From Armatimonadota bacterium (GTDB lineage Bacteria; Armatimonadota; JADLDR01), in contig JADLDR010000237.1 of assembly GCA_020846535.1 (NCBI GenBank), positions 1-51,243 of the forward strand: DNA of 51,243 nucleotides, read 5' to 3'. The translations under genes were made by a program, and so were the position numbers. Below are positions 25,401 to 33,666 of the stretch, in pieces. Positions within the stretch are counted from its first letter, which is position 1. Every line of letters begins with the position of its first letter. The notes beneath the pieces were generated by a model. The model was not told the DNA's origin and ran no database searches. It saw only the letters and a program-made list of their open reading frames with translations.

Positions 25401-25553
25401 CCACCGCACTGCCAGTTCTGCCCGGGACGCCGGGCCGGGATTGGATACGGCCAGGTCGACTGCCTGCCGCAAGGCGTCTTCCGGCCCGATCAAAAAGACG
25501 GTCGGTTCGACGGCTGTCAGGCGCGCCGCCTCCTGCTCTGCCTGCCTGTTCAT
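22482..25553 (-). CDS. Glycoside hydrolase family 38-like (alpha-mannosidase fold)
   Basis: 1023 aa, no signal peptide. After an about 100-residue N-terminal beta region, the catalytic domain opens with HTSHHDLGYTD. H116 and D118 fit the zinc-binding HxD of GH38, although the usual HxDxxW is here HHDLGY. TAELNDVPGLSWG supplies D233 as the likely nucleophile. YDEHTWGMAHP (around 455) is a further conserved GH38-type motif. A long C-terminal beta region (GH38_C-like) starts near 600 (LESRLQAGDSSLENRYYRIALDPE in part). GH38 enzymes cleave alpha-mannosides with Zn or another divalent ion. The altered first motif means the true substrate may differ. ATG at 25553 follows GGATAGGAGCGTCC, which overlaps the stop of the upstream GH127 gene, 8 bp away: an operon. 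Confidence 0.82.
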   Translation of the reverse strand: MNRQAEQEAARLTAVEPTVFLIGPEDALRQAVDLAVSNPGPASRAELAVRWQSGEAAVPLGDIPAGESRQRVYIPDIRNSPEVKFALHTGRRVADVFRVPWRPVRHWELFLVHTSHHDLGYTDLPGHVLREYDGFLDDVVRFCGETADWPEESRFRYGVEQGWSVLHYLENRPPEAAERLVRLIREGRIEVTALLGNETSELCGHEEQIRLVYPAFRLKRRYGIPIRTAELNDVPGLSWGLASVLSGAGVRYFAPGLPDYFSWGFTVRPFWDEEAVLPRGASGAFWWEGPDGSRVLFWYGHGADLWNEAQAEQDLPRRLRGLEDNGYPFDLARFTFWGGGRDNSPPDIRLSLIARGWNRRWAYPRLRVATDSQFFESLEKRYGGGLRVLRGDMPNTDYTIGASSTAKETGINRLAYDTLTSAEKFAASAGLVSDYEYPAQALEEGYDSALLYDEHTWGMAHPIGPAQDGCWSEKSQFAYRAAALAQDVLTKSANRIADSVRLGEEGYHLLVFNPLSFTRTDVMSVPAVTPSPCGRPMHWSHPPEGGGPARMVCGTAVGRSLVDLPLSLLEKPFALIDLSTGQSVPYQIAVLDSPAAARPMAAYRWALGAVDPAHLKEIVFVAENVPPVGYKAYRIAPAEQVPAFESRLQAGDSSLENRYYRIALDPETGAILSLFDKELQREWVDGRAAHGFNQLVARFSQTGEVQAAGRSEIRRGECGPVRASVTIRGSGPGCPQRVQEVILYDAIKRIDIANRLLKDSTPLIEHYFAFPFAVESPSFRYEASNAVIEPIRDQLPGTNSDAFPVQHWVSAWDEAGGVSWSSLESPVAMLGGFRPCPVSQAHHGATPPDFGQAFLTGPAQLEKGHIYSCALISNFRTNFQPVQCGDVLFRYSLTSHRQDWREGGSVRFGWSASTPLFPACVTGPQEGNLPEAAGFVHIDCGHALLLTFKRAEDGDGLILRLAETGGQDASAAVTLPYFRIDQAFRTNLVEENEATLHYTLHTVHVPLRAGGISTVRCRGMAVV

Positions 25554-25561
25554 GGACGCTC

Positions 25562-27532
25562 CTATCCCTCCGAAGAGGATACTGCGGAATCCTTCCAGGC
25601 GACGGCCTCCGGCCCTTCTCCGATCTGCGGGAAGGCCGCAACCCGCAGGCGGGCGCAGCCCATCGGGATCAGGGTGATGTCCTCCACCGGCTCATCGGAG
25701 CGCACCGGGCCTGGCTGCGCCTCGCCGATCAGCCCGTTGGCCTCCTGCTTCCAGGCCGGGATCCGTTTGCCTTTAGCCTTCAGCAAAATGGGAGCATTGT
25801 CCGGCGTGAAGGGCTGCGGGGCCAGGGCTTCCCGGTTCTGGAAGACCTCGAAGGATGCGGAAGGGTTGTCGCGGTCCATCAGCAGGCCGTAGTTCCAGGG
25901 GGTGGTCGGGAAGACCTCGGCTCCGGGCCAGTCCGGGTCATCGCCGTAGGGCTGCCACCGCTCCCCGATCTTCAGGGAATATGCCAGCGGCCCACGGGAG
26001 ACGGAAACCGTGTTCCGGTTCTTCTCCCAGACGGTCAGCCGCAGGGCCATCGGCATCTCCAGGCGCAGAACATCCCCGTTTTTCCAGTTGCGGTTGACCG
26101 TCAGCCAGCCTTTGACCGCATCGGGAACGGATATTTGCTTATCGTTGACGAATACCTTCGGGCTGTCGCACCAGCCGGGAATCCGGAGCGCGAGGGGGAA
26201 CGAAACGGGCTTGGAGACCGCGAGGGTGAAGGTCACCGCCTCATCGAAGGGATAGTCGGTGGTTTCGGTGATTTTGATTTTCGTCCCGCTTCCCACCCTG
26301 GCTCTCACGGTGCAGGGCGCGTAAAAAATCGCAGCCAGGCCGTTTCCCGGGGTCGCCATCCAGAGATGTTCGGCGAAATAGGGCCAGGCGAAGGCGATGT
26401 TGTGCTGGCAGCAGCGATAGTCGTGCGGGTTGTAGGAGAGCATGTCGCCCTGGTTTTCGAGCATGGGCGATTTGTTCGCGCGATCCAGTTGGATCATGTT
26501 GGGGGCGGTCAGATAGTGGAGGCCCTTCAGATCGGGCGTCATGGAGGCGGGGAAGGAGTTCACAGCCACCTCCTCGCAGCGGTCGGCCCACACGGAATCG
26601 CCGGTGATGCCCAGCAGCATTTCGTGGCTGAACATGATTTCCGCCATGGTGCAGCTTTCCGCCGCCTGTCGGGGGCCGGTGTGGCCGGAACGGCAGTTTT
26701 CGTCCGCCCCGTAGAGGCCGCCCGGAACCTGGCCGTATGCCTCGATGACCGTGCGGTAATTGCGCTCCGCCGCCTGGAGGTAGCGGATATCTTTGGCCTG
26801 CTGGAAATACTGGCCCGGCTCCCGGAAGCCCTGGGAGATATTGACCCCGTGCCATGTGGGAATGCCGCCCGTCCAGGGAGCGGTGCGGTCGTGGTTGACC
26901 TGGGCCAGTTCCAGCAGCCACTTCTCTCCGGTTCGATTGTAGAGCCAGTAGATGCTATCCAGGTTGTCCCCGCCGCGCCAGTGCTGCCAACTGCCCGGCA
27001 GGAACTTCTCCAGGGAAAGCGCGTTCTGCCACCGGAAATACTTCTTCATCAGGGTTAGCACGCGCTTGTCGGTGGTAGCCTCGTGATAGGAACGCAGGGC
27101 ATAGAGGGCGATCATATTGGGCCACAGGTCGGGGGCTTCCAGGTTGCTCTGCGGGCCGAAGTAGCCGTCCTCCCTCTGACTGGCAAGGATCCGGTCGATC
27201 CACCGCTCCGCCTCCTGGATGATGCGCCGGTCGCCCAGCACATAGCCCAGATCGGTAAAGCCCTTCAGCCAGTAGGGCAGCTCCTCCCAGCCGTATTTTC
27301 CCTCTCCTGACGGGCTGGCCCATGCGCTTTCCTCGAACCGGCACCACGGGCTGATCTCGGTCAGCCTGCCGACAAAGCCGTCGGACATCAATTCCAGTTG
27401 ATGCCGCAGCCACCCTTCGGGCCGGATGTTTCCCACCGGCAGCTTGAGCAAAGGGCTGGGCCGCAACGGGGCGCGGTTGCCTGTGTAATAGTCGTTCTTT
27501 CCCTTTGCCGGTAACACCTGAGTGATTTTCAC
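25562..27532 (-). CDS. GH127-family beta-L-arabinofuranosidase-like (DUF1680)
   Basis: 656 aa from a GTG start behind GGAGGAAGTCGC; no export signal. Typical (alpha/alpha)6 domain: PVGNIRPEGWLRHQLELMSDG, LPYWLKGFTDLGYVL, GGLYGADENC. The family's metal/thiol site is recognisable: Glu292 and Cys294 in AESC, and the Cys pair 374-375 in YRCCQHN, which in characterised GH127 enzymes bind zinc and provide the nucleophile. E278 is a candidate acid/base. Beta-sandwich domains follow (RIPGWCDSPKVFVNDKQI, VSVSRGPLAYSLKI). It likely releases L-arabinofuranose or a related sugar from plant glycans. Operonic with the GH38-like gene and 124 bp downstream of the GH42-like gene. Confidence 0.9.
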   Translation of the reverse strand: MKITQVLPAKGKNDYYTGNRAPLRPSPLLKLPVGNIRPEGWLRHQLELMSDGFVGRLTEISPWCRFEESAWASPSGEGKYGWEELPYWLKGFTDLGYVLGDRRIIQEAERWIDRILASQREDGYFGPQSNLEAPDLWPNMIALYALRSYHEATTDKRVLTLMKKYFRWQNALSLEKFLPGSWQHWRGGDNLDSIYWLYNRTGEKWLLELAQVNHDRTAPWTGGIPTWHGVNISQGFREPGQYFQQAKDIRYLQAAERNYRTVIEAYGQVPGGLYGADENCRSGHTGPRQAAESCTMAEIMFSHEMLLGITGDSVWADRCEEVAVNSFPASMTPDLKGLHYLTAPNMIQLDRANKSPMLENQGDMLSYNPHDYRCCQHNIAFAWPYFAEHLWMATPGNGLAAIFYAPCTVRARVGSGTKIKITETTDYPFDEAVTFTLAVSKPVSFPLALRIPGWCDSPKVFVNDKQISVPDAVKGWLTVNRNWKNGDVLRLEMPMALRLTVWEKNRNTVSVSRGPLAYSLKIGERWQPYGDDPDWPGAEVFPTTPWNYGLLMDRDNPSASFEVFQNREALAPQPFTPDNAPILLKAKGKRIPAWKQEANGLIGEAQPGPVRSDEPVEDITLIPMGCARLRVAAFPQIGEGPEAVAWKDSAVSSSEG

Positions 27533-27539
27533 GCGACTT

Positions 27540-27655
27540 CCTCCTCCGCCTGAGCGGGTTGCTTGTATTCAATAGAGCAGGCTTTACGCTCGCCTGTCAT
27601 TGCTTCGCCGCTTGCGCTCCTCTCAATGACAAGCCCTGCATCTACAAATTGCAGT
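27540..27655. repeat. Short inverted repeat in operon gap
   Basis: TGTCATTG (about 27595) and CAATGACA (about 27626) flank TTCGCCGCTTGCGCTCC. The TCAATGACA end is like the TCGCAATGACA at 22.45 kb. A dispersed repeat between two operon genes; it could form a hairpin in the mRNA. Confidence 0.4.
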
Positions 27656-29821
27656 TTACTGCCTTTCCAGCCTCAGCAAACGGGTTTCGCCTTTCTTCAG
27701 GGACAGGCCGACCTGGCGGCCCGATGCCAGTTTGTCGCCGGTGAGAGCGTCATACACGACGGACTCTTCGGGCAAGCGGATCGTTTTCTCGCCGTCCGCG
27801 CTGGCGGTGACGGACAGGTATCGGCCATCTCCCAGGATGATGTCATCGCTCTCGCAGTATATCCGGACACCGGCGGTGCGGGCGATGCCCCTCAGCCAGT
27901 GGGCGGGAACATACAGAGAGGCGAAATAGATCGAGCGCCATCCGTCTTTTTCGGTGACGGCGGCCCCGACCAGGCCGCCTCCGCCTGTATAAACCGCGAA
28001 GGGATCGACGCCTTCGGCCTTCTCGACAGACCACTGGCTCTTCAGATCGCGCCTCTGGGAGCCGAAAAGCCCTGTGATACCCCGGCTCTGCGCGAAATTT
28101 CCCACCGGCTCCAAGACATCCTCCAACGATTCGGGCAAGGGCTTTACCGGGATGCCGGTCAGAGCGCCGATATGCGCGGTGTCGGCCCGGCCCGTTTCAG
28201 GATCAATGTAGCCGGGCGCATAGAGCCAGATGGCGGTGGCCTTCTGGCGTTTGAGGATCGACTGGATGCGGACGCGCTGGGAGGCGGTCAGCACGAAAGC
28301 GTTCTGGAAAATATAGAGCCTGGCCCGCCTGACCTTTCCGTTCAGGAAATCCTCCAGAAGCCACCAGCCGACCGGTGCGCCGATGCGGGCCAGAGGCTCT
28401 CTGAGGTTGGAAAGGAGGGCGGCATTGACCGGGGAGCGGGGCCGGAGATAGAGCGGGCTGGCCTCATCCGTAATGACGGCGATCTCGGGGGCGAAGCGGG
28501 CAGGCTCTTGCAGGCGCTCCTGCCCGAATTTCTGCAACAGGCCGATATTCTGCCAGAGGGCGGGGTCGTTCAGCCAGCCCTCGTTGCCGAGGTCCATATA
28601 CCATGTTCCCATCCGGCGCGGGAATATCTGGGCGAAGTTCCGCAGGTGGACGGCCTTGCTCTCCGCGGGAGTCTCGCAGCGCCCGTAGCCGGTACCGGGC
28701 GGGGTGGCGTGAGTGCGGGTGTCGTCCTCATTGAACCAGAGCTTGCCGTGGGCGGCTACGGAATCCACAGGGGCCATGAAGTGCCCGGCCCCGCCCGGCT
28801 GCCGGTCGAAATAGGAGATGGGCGAGGCGAAAATGTCGATATTGCGGCTCTTCAGGTGGCGGCTCCAGCAGAGGTGGCCGCTCTGGTTCAGTCCCGCCAC
28901 CGACCCGGCCAGCTCGTAGAGATAGCCGTAGAACACCATCACCGGTTTGCGCCTGCCGGTCGCCTCCTTGATGACGGCAGCGATCCGCTCCATGGTGTCC
29001 GCCACCGCGTCATTCAGGAAATCGAAATAATCGATTTTCGGGCGGTCTTGCGCCGGGTTGTAGAACTCTCCCAGCCTGCTTTCCAGCCGTTCTCGAACGG
29101 TGGGGATTTGCGCCTCCTCGAATGAGGCAAGTTTCCGGCCCCAGGCGCGGACAAGGGCCTCCGGGGAGCCGTAACGGTTGCGGAGCCAGAGGCGGAAGGC
29201 GCTGCGGGCGGCGGGGCTGAAATCGGCCAGGCGCTCCGTCCAGACGCCCGGATAGAACCATTCGCCGGTGTGTTCGGCGCAGGGGAAGTAGGCCAGCACG
29301 CGGTCGCCCCACCGGGCCTCGATATACGCCACATACGCTTTCAGCCTGGGCATGAGTTCCTTCAGCCAGAGGGAGGAGGACGGGCTGATCTCCGCCGCGC
29401 TGCCGTCATCGAACATCGTGCGCTCTTCGGGATGCTCTTCCAGCCACCATGGCGGCGGCGAGACGCTGAAGCGCAGGGTGACCATGGCCTGGGGATCGGC
29501 CTGGATAGTGTCCGCAAAGGCCATATCCAGGTAGGTATAGTCCGACTTCTGGCCTTCCCGGGGCCAGAGAACCTCATGGCTAAACTGGTGGTGGCGCACT
29601 CCAGCCCGGGCGGCCAGCCGGACCTGCCGGATATAGACCGACTCCTGCGGTTGGGGCGGGGCGTACCACCCCATAAAGGAGAGAGGAACCTGCGGCCTGC
29701 CGTTCACTGTCAGATAAGGAGCGCCCTTATAGATCTGAACCTTTACCATTATCTTCTCTGCTCCGGATGCCAGCGAAACGCTGACCGCTGCGAACGCGCA
29801 CAGCCAGATATACTTGGTCAA
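27656..29821 (-). CDS. Secreted GH42-like beta-galactosidase family enzyme
   Basis: About 721 aa. I choose the TTG at 29821: GGAG lies 10 nt upstream over the preceding stop, and the product begins with a clean signal peptide (TKYIWLCAFAAVSVSLASGA). A TTG at 29842 is the alternative. The TIM barrel contains FPCAEHTGEWFYP, whose Glu is the likely acid/base (about 183), and KLWFNEDDTRTHA with the likely nucleophile Glu (about 365). Both match GH42/GH-A clan placement. A class-I-amidotransferase-like trimerisation domain follows (RRARLYIFQNAFVLTASQRVR). A small C-terminal sandwich ends the protein. GH42 enzymes cleave beta-galactosides; the exact linkage is not readable here. Starts 7 bp after the upstream propeller gene. 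Confidence 0.82.
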   Translation of the reverse strand: MTKYIWLCAFAAVSVSLASGAEKIMVKVQIYKGAPYLTVNGRPQVPLSFMGWYAPPQPQESVYIRQVRLAARAGVRHHQFSHEVLWPREGQKSDYTYLDMAFADTIQADPQAMVTLRFSVSPPPWWLEEHPEERTMFDDGSAAEISPSSSLWLKELMPRLKAYVAYIEARWGDRVLAYFPCAEHTGEWFYPGVWTERLADFSPAARSAFRLWLRNRYGSPEALVRAWGRKLASFEEAQIPTVRERLESRLGEFYNPAQDRPKIDYFDFLNDAVADTMERIAAVIKEATGRRKPVMVFYGYLYELAGSVAGLNQSGHLCWSRHLKSRNIDIFASPISYFDRQPGGAGHFMAPVDSVAAHGKLWFNEDDTRTHATPPGTGYGRCETPAESKAVHLRNFAQIFPRRMGTWYMDLGNEGWLNDPALWQNIGLLQKFGQERLQEPARFAPEIAVITDEASPLYLRPRSPVNAALLSNLREPLARIGAPVGWWLLEDFLNGKVRRARLYIFQNAFVLTASQRVRIQSILKRQKATAIWLYAPGYIDPETGRADTAHIGALTGIPVKPLPESLEDVLEPVGNFAQSRGITGLFGSQRRDLKSQWSVEKAEGVDPFAVYTGGGGLVGAAVTEKDGWRSIYFASLYVPAHWLRGIARTAGVRIYCESDDIILGDGRYLSVTASADGEKTIRLPEESVVYDALTGDKLASGRQVGLSLKKGETRLLRLERQ

Positions 29822-29828
29822 ATCGATA

Positions 29829-31202
29829 TCACTCCAGCGCAAATCCGTAGAGCCGGGCGCGGCGGAGGGCGAATTCCAGATGCACCGGCTTTCCGCGAAG
29901 GCCGCTGAGCGGTCGCTTCCATCGGGCGGCGGCCCTGACGGAATCGCCGGTTACCGGCTCGCAGTCCTTGAAAGCGAATCCGGGCAGCGGTTTCCCGACG
30001 GCATCGGTGATTTGAAGGCGGATCTCGCCGCCGCGGGCGTCTGCGTTCAGGGATAGGCGGGAGGCTTCCAGAGCCAGCACAGGGGTTTTCAGGCTGCCCG
30101 GCACGTCACCCGCTTCCCGGGCGGCGTAGCGGTCCAGGGGCATCCGCGCCAGCCCGATCTGGCGTTCGGTGAAGCGTTCGATCTTGTGGCCCCGGGCGTA
30201 GCCTCCGTAATAGAGGTAAGTTTCGTCGCCGACGATGATCTGGCAGTCTGTCCAGGTCATGGCGTGATCCCACGCGCCCGCCCGGGGGTTTCTGTCCATG
30301 AACGGCTCCCGGTCGCGCTGCCAGGCGCTGCCATCCCGGCTCCAGGCCAGTACCGTGTAGCCGATCCCGGCCACCGGCCCGCCCGGATCCGCCGGAAGGT
30401 CGTCTCGCAGCACGCGCACCATCCCGATCAGCAGGCCGCCGCGGGCGATCAGGCCGCCCATGCAGTAGAACTGGGTTTCGCCCTCGTCCGCGCAGTCATC
30501 CGGGGTGATGATATACCGGGGCTTTTCCCAGCGGATCAGGTCGCTGCTTTCGCTCTGCATGGAGACGCGCCGCTGGCCTTTCCAGGCATCGCCGGTGGTG
30601 TAGGTGGAGACTATCGCCAGATAGCGGTTGCGGATGGTATCCCGGAAGATGCAGTTGATATCATGGTTGTGCGGCAGGACGACCCCGGGCGCGAGCGGCT
30701 TCCAGGCCAGACCGTCCGGGGAAGCCGCCACCTGGAGGCCCCCGTCGTTCCACCAACCGTACTTATACCGCTTCGCCGGGTCGGAGAAGTCCGGCCCCTC
30801 GTCCAGGATGCTCACCCCGAACTGGATCCGGGCGGGATCGGGCAGAACCCTGTGAGGCCGGATCCACCGGATGCCGCCCTCGGATTCCATATAGCCCAGA
30901 TGGGACTGCCCGGCGTTTTCAGGCACGCCGTACCAGATGCGGAACCGTCCCGTTTTGGGGTCGCGCAGGACGGTCAGGTAGGGCTGAAAGCAGCCGTCCT
31001 TCCTGCCGGTCACCACCGGATCCTCCAGCTTCTTCGGCGGGGTGACGACCCGCTTCAGGTTCGACTGCGCGGCAATCAGGAAATCGTCCAGAAAAAGATG
31101 CGGCCCGGCTTGCAGGCGAAGCGGCTCGCCGGCGGCGGCTTGCCTCACTGCCAGGCTCACGGCAGCCACCAGACCGATGCAGGCAATCTCATAGCCCGAC
31201 AT
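29829..31202 (-). CDS. Secreted five-bladed beta-propeller, GH32/GH43-like
   Basis: 457 aa from ATG at 31202 (GGGAGGGGGCGCTT upstream), beginning with a signal peptide (SGYEIACIGLVAAVSLAVRQAAAG). A longer reading to 31286 adds a charged tail without a ribosome binding site. The body shows propeller blades typical of GH32/43/62/68 relatives: LFLDDFLI, GCFQPYLTVLRDPKTGRFRIWYG, YKYGWWNDGGLQVAASPDGLAW, NHDINCIFRDTIRNRYLAI, YLYYGGYARGHK. Acidic residues in the LDDF and FRD positions could be catalytic, but I cannot confirm that it is an active hydrolase. The last about 75 residues form a beta-sandwich. First intact gene of the minus-strand operon with GH42-like, GH127 and GH38-like genes; a decayed paralogue-like propeller gene lies just upstream. 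Confidence 0.75.
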   Translation of the reverse strand: MSGYEIACIGLVAAVSLAVRQAAAGEPLRLQAGPHLFLDDFLIAAQSNLKRVVTPPKKLEDPVVTGRKDGCFQPYLTVLRDPKTGRFRIWYGVPENAGQSHLGYMESEGGIRWIRPHRVLPDPARIQFGVSILDEGPDFSDPAKRYKYGWWNDGGLQVAASPDGLAWKPLAPGVVLPHNHDINCIFRDTIRNRYLAIVSTYTTGDAWKGQRRVSMQSESSDLIRWEKPRYIITPDDCADEGETQFYCMGGLIARGGLLIGMVRVLRDDLPADPGGPVAGIGYTVLAWSRDGSAWQRDREPFMDRNPRAGAWDHAMTWTDCQIIVGDETYLYYGGYARGHKIERFTERQIGLARMPLDRYAAREAGDVPGSLKTPVLALEASRLSLNADARGGEIRLQITDAVGKPLPGFAFKDCEPVTGDSVRAAARWKRPLSGLRGKPVHLEFALRRARLYGFALE

Positions 31203-31292
31203 AAGCGCCCCCTCCCGGTCAGAAGCATGTTCGTTGGCGTTTCCTTTGTTTTGTTCACCGTCGAGCGGGCTGTCTCCTTTTAACATCCGACC

Positions 31293-32300
31293 TCACTCCG
31301 CGACAGGGAACTTCTGGAGGATGGCTTCCACCAATTGCTTCACCGGGCCGTCGTAGTAATTCATCTTCGGGTAACAGTCCCTGATGAATTTGTGGTAGAT
31401 GGCGTTTTCGTCCGGAAATCGCGATTGGCTCTCGAAATCCATCAGGCAGCCGGTCCGCCGCTGCGCCATGGCGGTATCGGGGATGGCTTCGTCTCTGGTC
31501 AGTTCATTGTTTTGCCGTCCTGTTCATAGACGTTCAGATCGGCAACGCAGCATTCGGGTTTCGTCCAACCGGCAGCGTATTTTACCCTACGACCCGGGTC
31601 CGGGGAAAGGATCGGGTTATGAGGCGCGTCTTCCCATGCCAGCAGGTTCCGGGAGCGCGACACGAACTGCTCAAACCACCAGTTGTCCGTACCTTCGGGA
31701 ACCGGGGGATGGGGCTGAGCCGCTTCTTCAGGTGCCATATCTCCCGGTTTATCCCCGTACCGAACACTCCACTGCCTGTTCTTATCGGTGTTCCGGACGT
31801 GAATCAGGTAATACCATCCAGCGACATAATACAGCCTGGGCGATGCAGTATAAAGGTCCGCTCGGTAAACAGAGTACCGTGAAATTGCATGGCCCGCCCA
31901 GCAGATCAACCGCCATGACGAACCGCTTTCCGTCCCAGCAGACGCTGTTGTTCTGGTGCTGGATGAACATGCTGCGATTGTTGAGGGCAAGCATCGGTTT
32001 GCTCCATCAGTCAAGGTCGAACTACTTTCTCATATAAATATTCCAGTAGTCGGTAAAAATAAAGACCGCGCTCTCCCCAGCAAAAGCGGAATGCAGTTCA
32101 AAACCTTCCATGCACCGGCCCGCGATCTCGTTTTTCTCCAGATCGCGTATCTGGGCGAAATTGATGTCCGGCGTCGGGCTGCCCGGGAAATGCTTCCGGA
32201 AATACTCCGCCCGCAGCCACCTGCCCTGCCAGTAGATGGTCGTTGTTTCCGCCAGCCATTCCCCGGTTCTTGCCGTCTTCTGAAACCGATTGACCCACAT
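31293..32300 (-). pseudogene. Decayed beta-propeller glycosidase-like gene
   Basis: Starts well: ATG at 32300 behind GGGAGGGCCGT, reading MWVNRFQKTARTGEW to FIFTDYWNIYMRK. In-frame TAG (32022) and TGA (about 32007) follow. The same frame continues as WSKPMLALNNRSMFIQHQNN to VMAVDLLGGP. It then shifts frame to YRADLYTASPRLYYVAGWYY and again near 31500 to NELTRDEAIPDTAMAQRRTG, ending IRDCYPKMNYYDGPVKQLVE. Reassembled, about 330 residues would form a propeller of the GH43-like type. Two stops and at least two frame changes make a sequencing error unlikely as the sole cause. Confidence 0.8.
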
Positions 32301-32446
32301 ACGGCCCTCCCTATATGATTTCTGCCCCGGTCGTTCTTCGGGCAGCCGATATCCGTAAAACCCGGCTCCCGGTTCTACAGGCAGACTGGACATTGGACCC
32401 CGCCTCTGTCTTCCCGGACAGCCCGGGCCTACCGCCTCTCCCTGTT
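32301..32446. other. Short intergenic spacer
   Basis: Between the decayed propeller gene and the stop of the pentapeptide gene. It reads, in fragments, like another piece of extracellular enzyme (VEPGAGFYGYRLPEE on the minus strand), possibly an upstream part of the decayed gene. Nothing else seen. Confidence 0.3.
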
Positions 32447-33466
32447 CTAGCCTTCGAGTCTCTCCGTCTTTTCCGCGGCGGCAGGGAGCCATTCATTCTG
32501 CAAGCCATTCGTCAGTTCCTCGATACTGTCATACTCGCGCATTTCCAGCACTCGCTCGTGGCGGCTCAGATGGGAATACATGCTCCAGAGGTCGCTTTTA
32601 CGCTTGAGGAGGGGGAGAACAGCGGTGGCCGGCAGCCGGTCGATAATGGCGGCAAATTCCTGGGGTACATTCACCGGGTCGGTCATATCCAGCACCACAA
32701 AGCGCGCGAGGCGGGCCAGGACATCCATGCGTTCATATGAGGTTTGGTTCTCGTGGGTTCCGAAATCGCACAGAACGGGTATGCACCCCGCCTGGCGAAC
32801 TGCTGTTTTGATGGCGGTGAGGAATTCGCGGCGGCCTTCCTTGCCGAAGTGCCCGAAAATGACCGCCGCCTTCGGCGAACGGACACGCACCAAAGAGCGA
32901 AGCCGGGCATCGTGTAACAGCAGATAGACTAGTTGCGCCATCCCAACCGTATCCACCGTGACAACCGGCTCACCCGGCGGGGTGAGGGTCAAATCAAACT
33001 GTTCCGCATCCTCCAGTTTCACATCCCAGGACGACAGGCCGTGGATGCGGCAGTGGTTCAGCTTGCCCTGCCATAGATTCACTTCGACCCAGTGCGCGTA
33101 TTCCAGGTTCGCCCCGGTCAGATTCGCCCGGGAGAGATCGGCCTTGATCACCTGTGTCGCCCGCAGGTCTGCACCTGAAAGATCGGCCCCGGCAAGGTTC
33201 GCGCCGGTCAGATCCGCGCCGGTCAGAACAGCCCGGGAAAGATTGGCCCCGGTCAGGTTCGACCAGCTCAGGTCGGCCTTGACGAGACAGGCCCCTCTGA
33301 GGTCGGCCCAGCTCATATGCGCCCACTTGAGTGCCGCCGAACGGAGTTCGGCTCCTTTCAGGTCGGCCTGGAAGAGATTCGGAAAGTGGTCGGGGTTTCG
33401 CTCCCGCCACCGGCTCCAGGCCGCCATCCCCTGCTTTAGAATCGCCAGATGCTCTTCGTTTGCCAT
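32447..33466 (-). CDS. Pentapeptide-repeat protein with C-terminal TIR-like domain
   Basis: 339 aa from ATG at 33466 (a TTG 12 nt upstream is too close to GGAG). Residues 30-135 are A(D/N)Lxx pentapeptide repeats (QADLKGAELRSAALKWA, LTGANLSRAVLTGADL, AGADLSGADL), forming a right-handed quadrilateral beta-helix. After a linker, residues of about 200-325 form a flavodoxin/TIR-like alpha/beta domain: PKAAVIFGHFGKEGRREFL, GCIPVLCDFGTHENQTSYE, LARLARFVVLDMTDPVNVPQE. I know this C-terminal type from other pentapeptide proteins, where it is described as TIR-like, a fold used in NADase or signalling immunity proteins. No effector partner is adjacent. Function is inferred; defence or stress signalling is possible. 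It is divergent from the enolase-family gene. Confidence 0.75.
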   Translation of the reverse strand: MANEEHLAILKQGMAAWSRWRERNPDHFPNLFQADLKGAELRSAALKWAHMSWADLRGACLVKADLSWSNLTGANLSRAVLTGADLTGANLAGADLSGADLRATQVIKADLSRANLTGANLEYAHWVEVNLWQGKLNHCRIHGLSSWDVKLEDAEQFDLTLTPPGEPVVTVDTVGMAQLVYLLLHDARLRSLVRVRSPKAAVIFGHFGKEGRREFLTAIKTAVRQAGCIPVLCDFGTHENQTSYERMDVLARLARFVVLDMTDPVNVPQEFAAIIDRLPATAVLPLLKRKSDLWSMYSHLSRHERVLEMREYDSIEELTNGLQNEWLPAAAEKTERLEG

Positions 33467-33666
33467 ACTGCTTGTCAAACTCCGCTGTGTTCTCTATGTA
33501 TCCGCTTTTCTCCTATCCCCTTTATATATCGGCTCTCCTTCCCCATATCTGTATGCCGGGGGCCGGAAGGGAAAAGGGTGAATACGCTGAATAGATGAGG
33601 AGGGATCTCCTATGTTCGTCCCCGACAGAACCAGGCAGCGATCTTGACAGAGGAGGGTAAGCCATT

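Noticed and set aside
32000..32030. In-frame TGA in the propeller remnant as a second selenocysteine codon
   Set aside because: It is preceded by an in-frame TAG and followed by frame changes, the family has no Cys at that place, and no SECIS-like stem follows.
32958..33581. Repetitive APVRSAPVR-like protein on the plus strand
   Set aside because: Its repeats are the antisense image of the pentapeptide codons.
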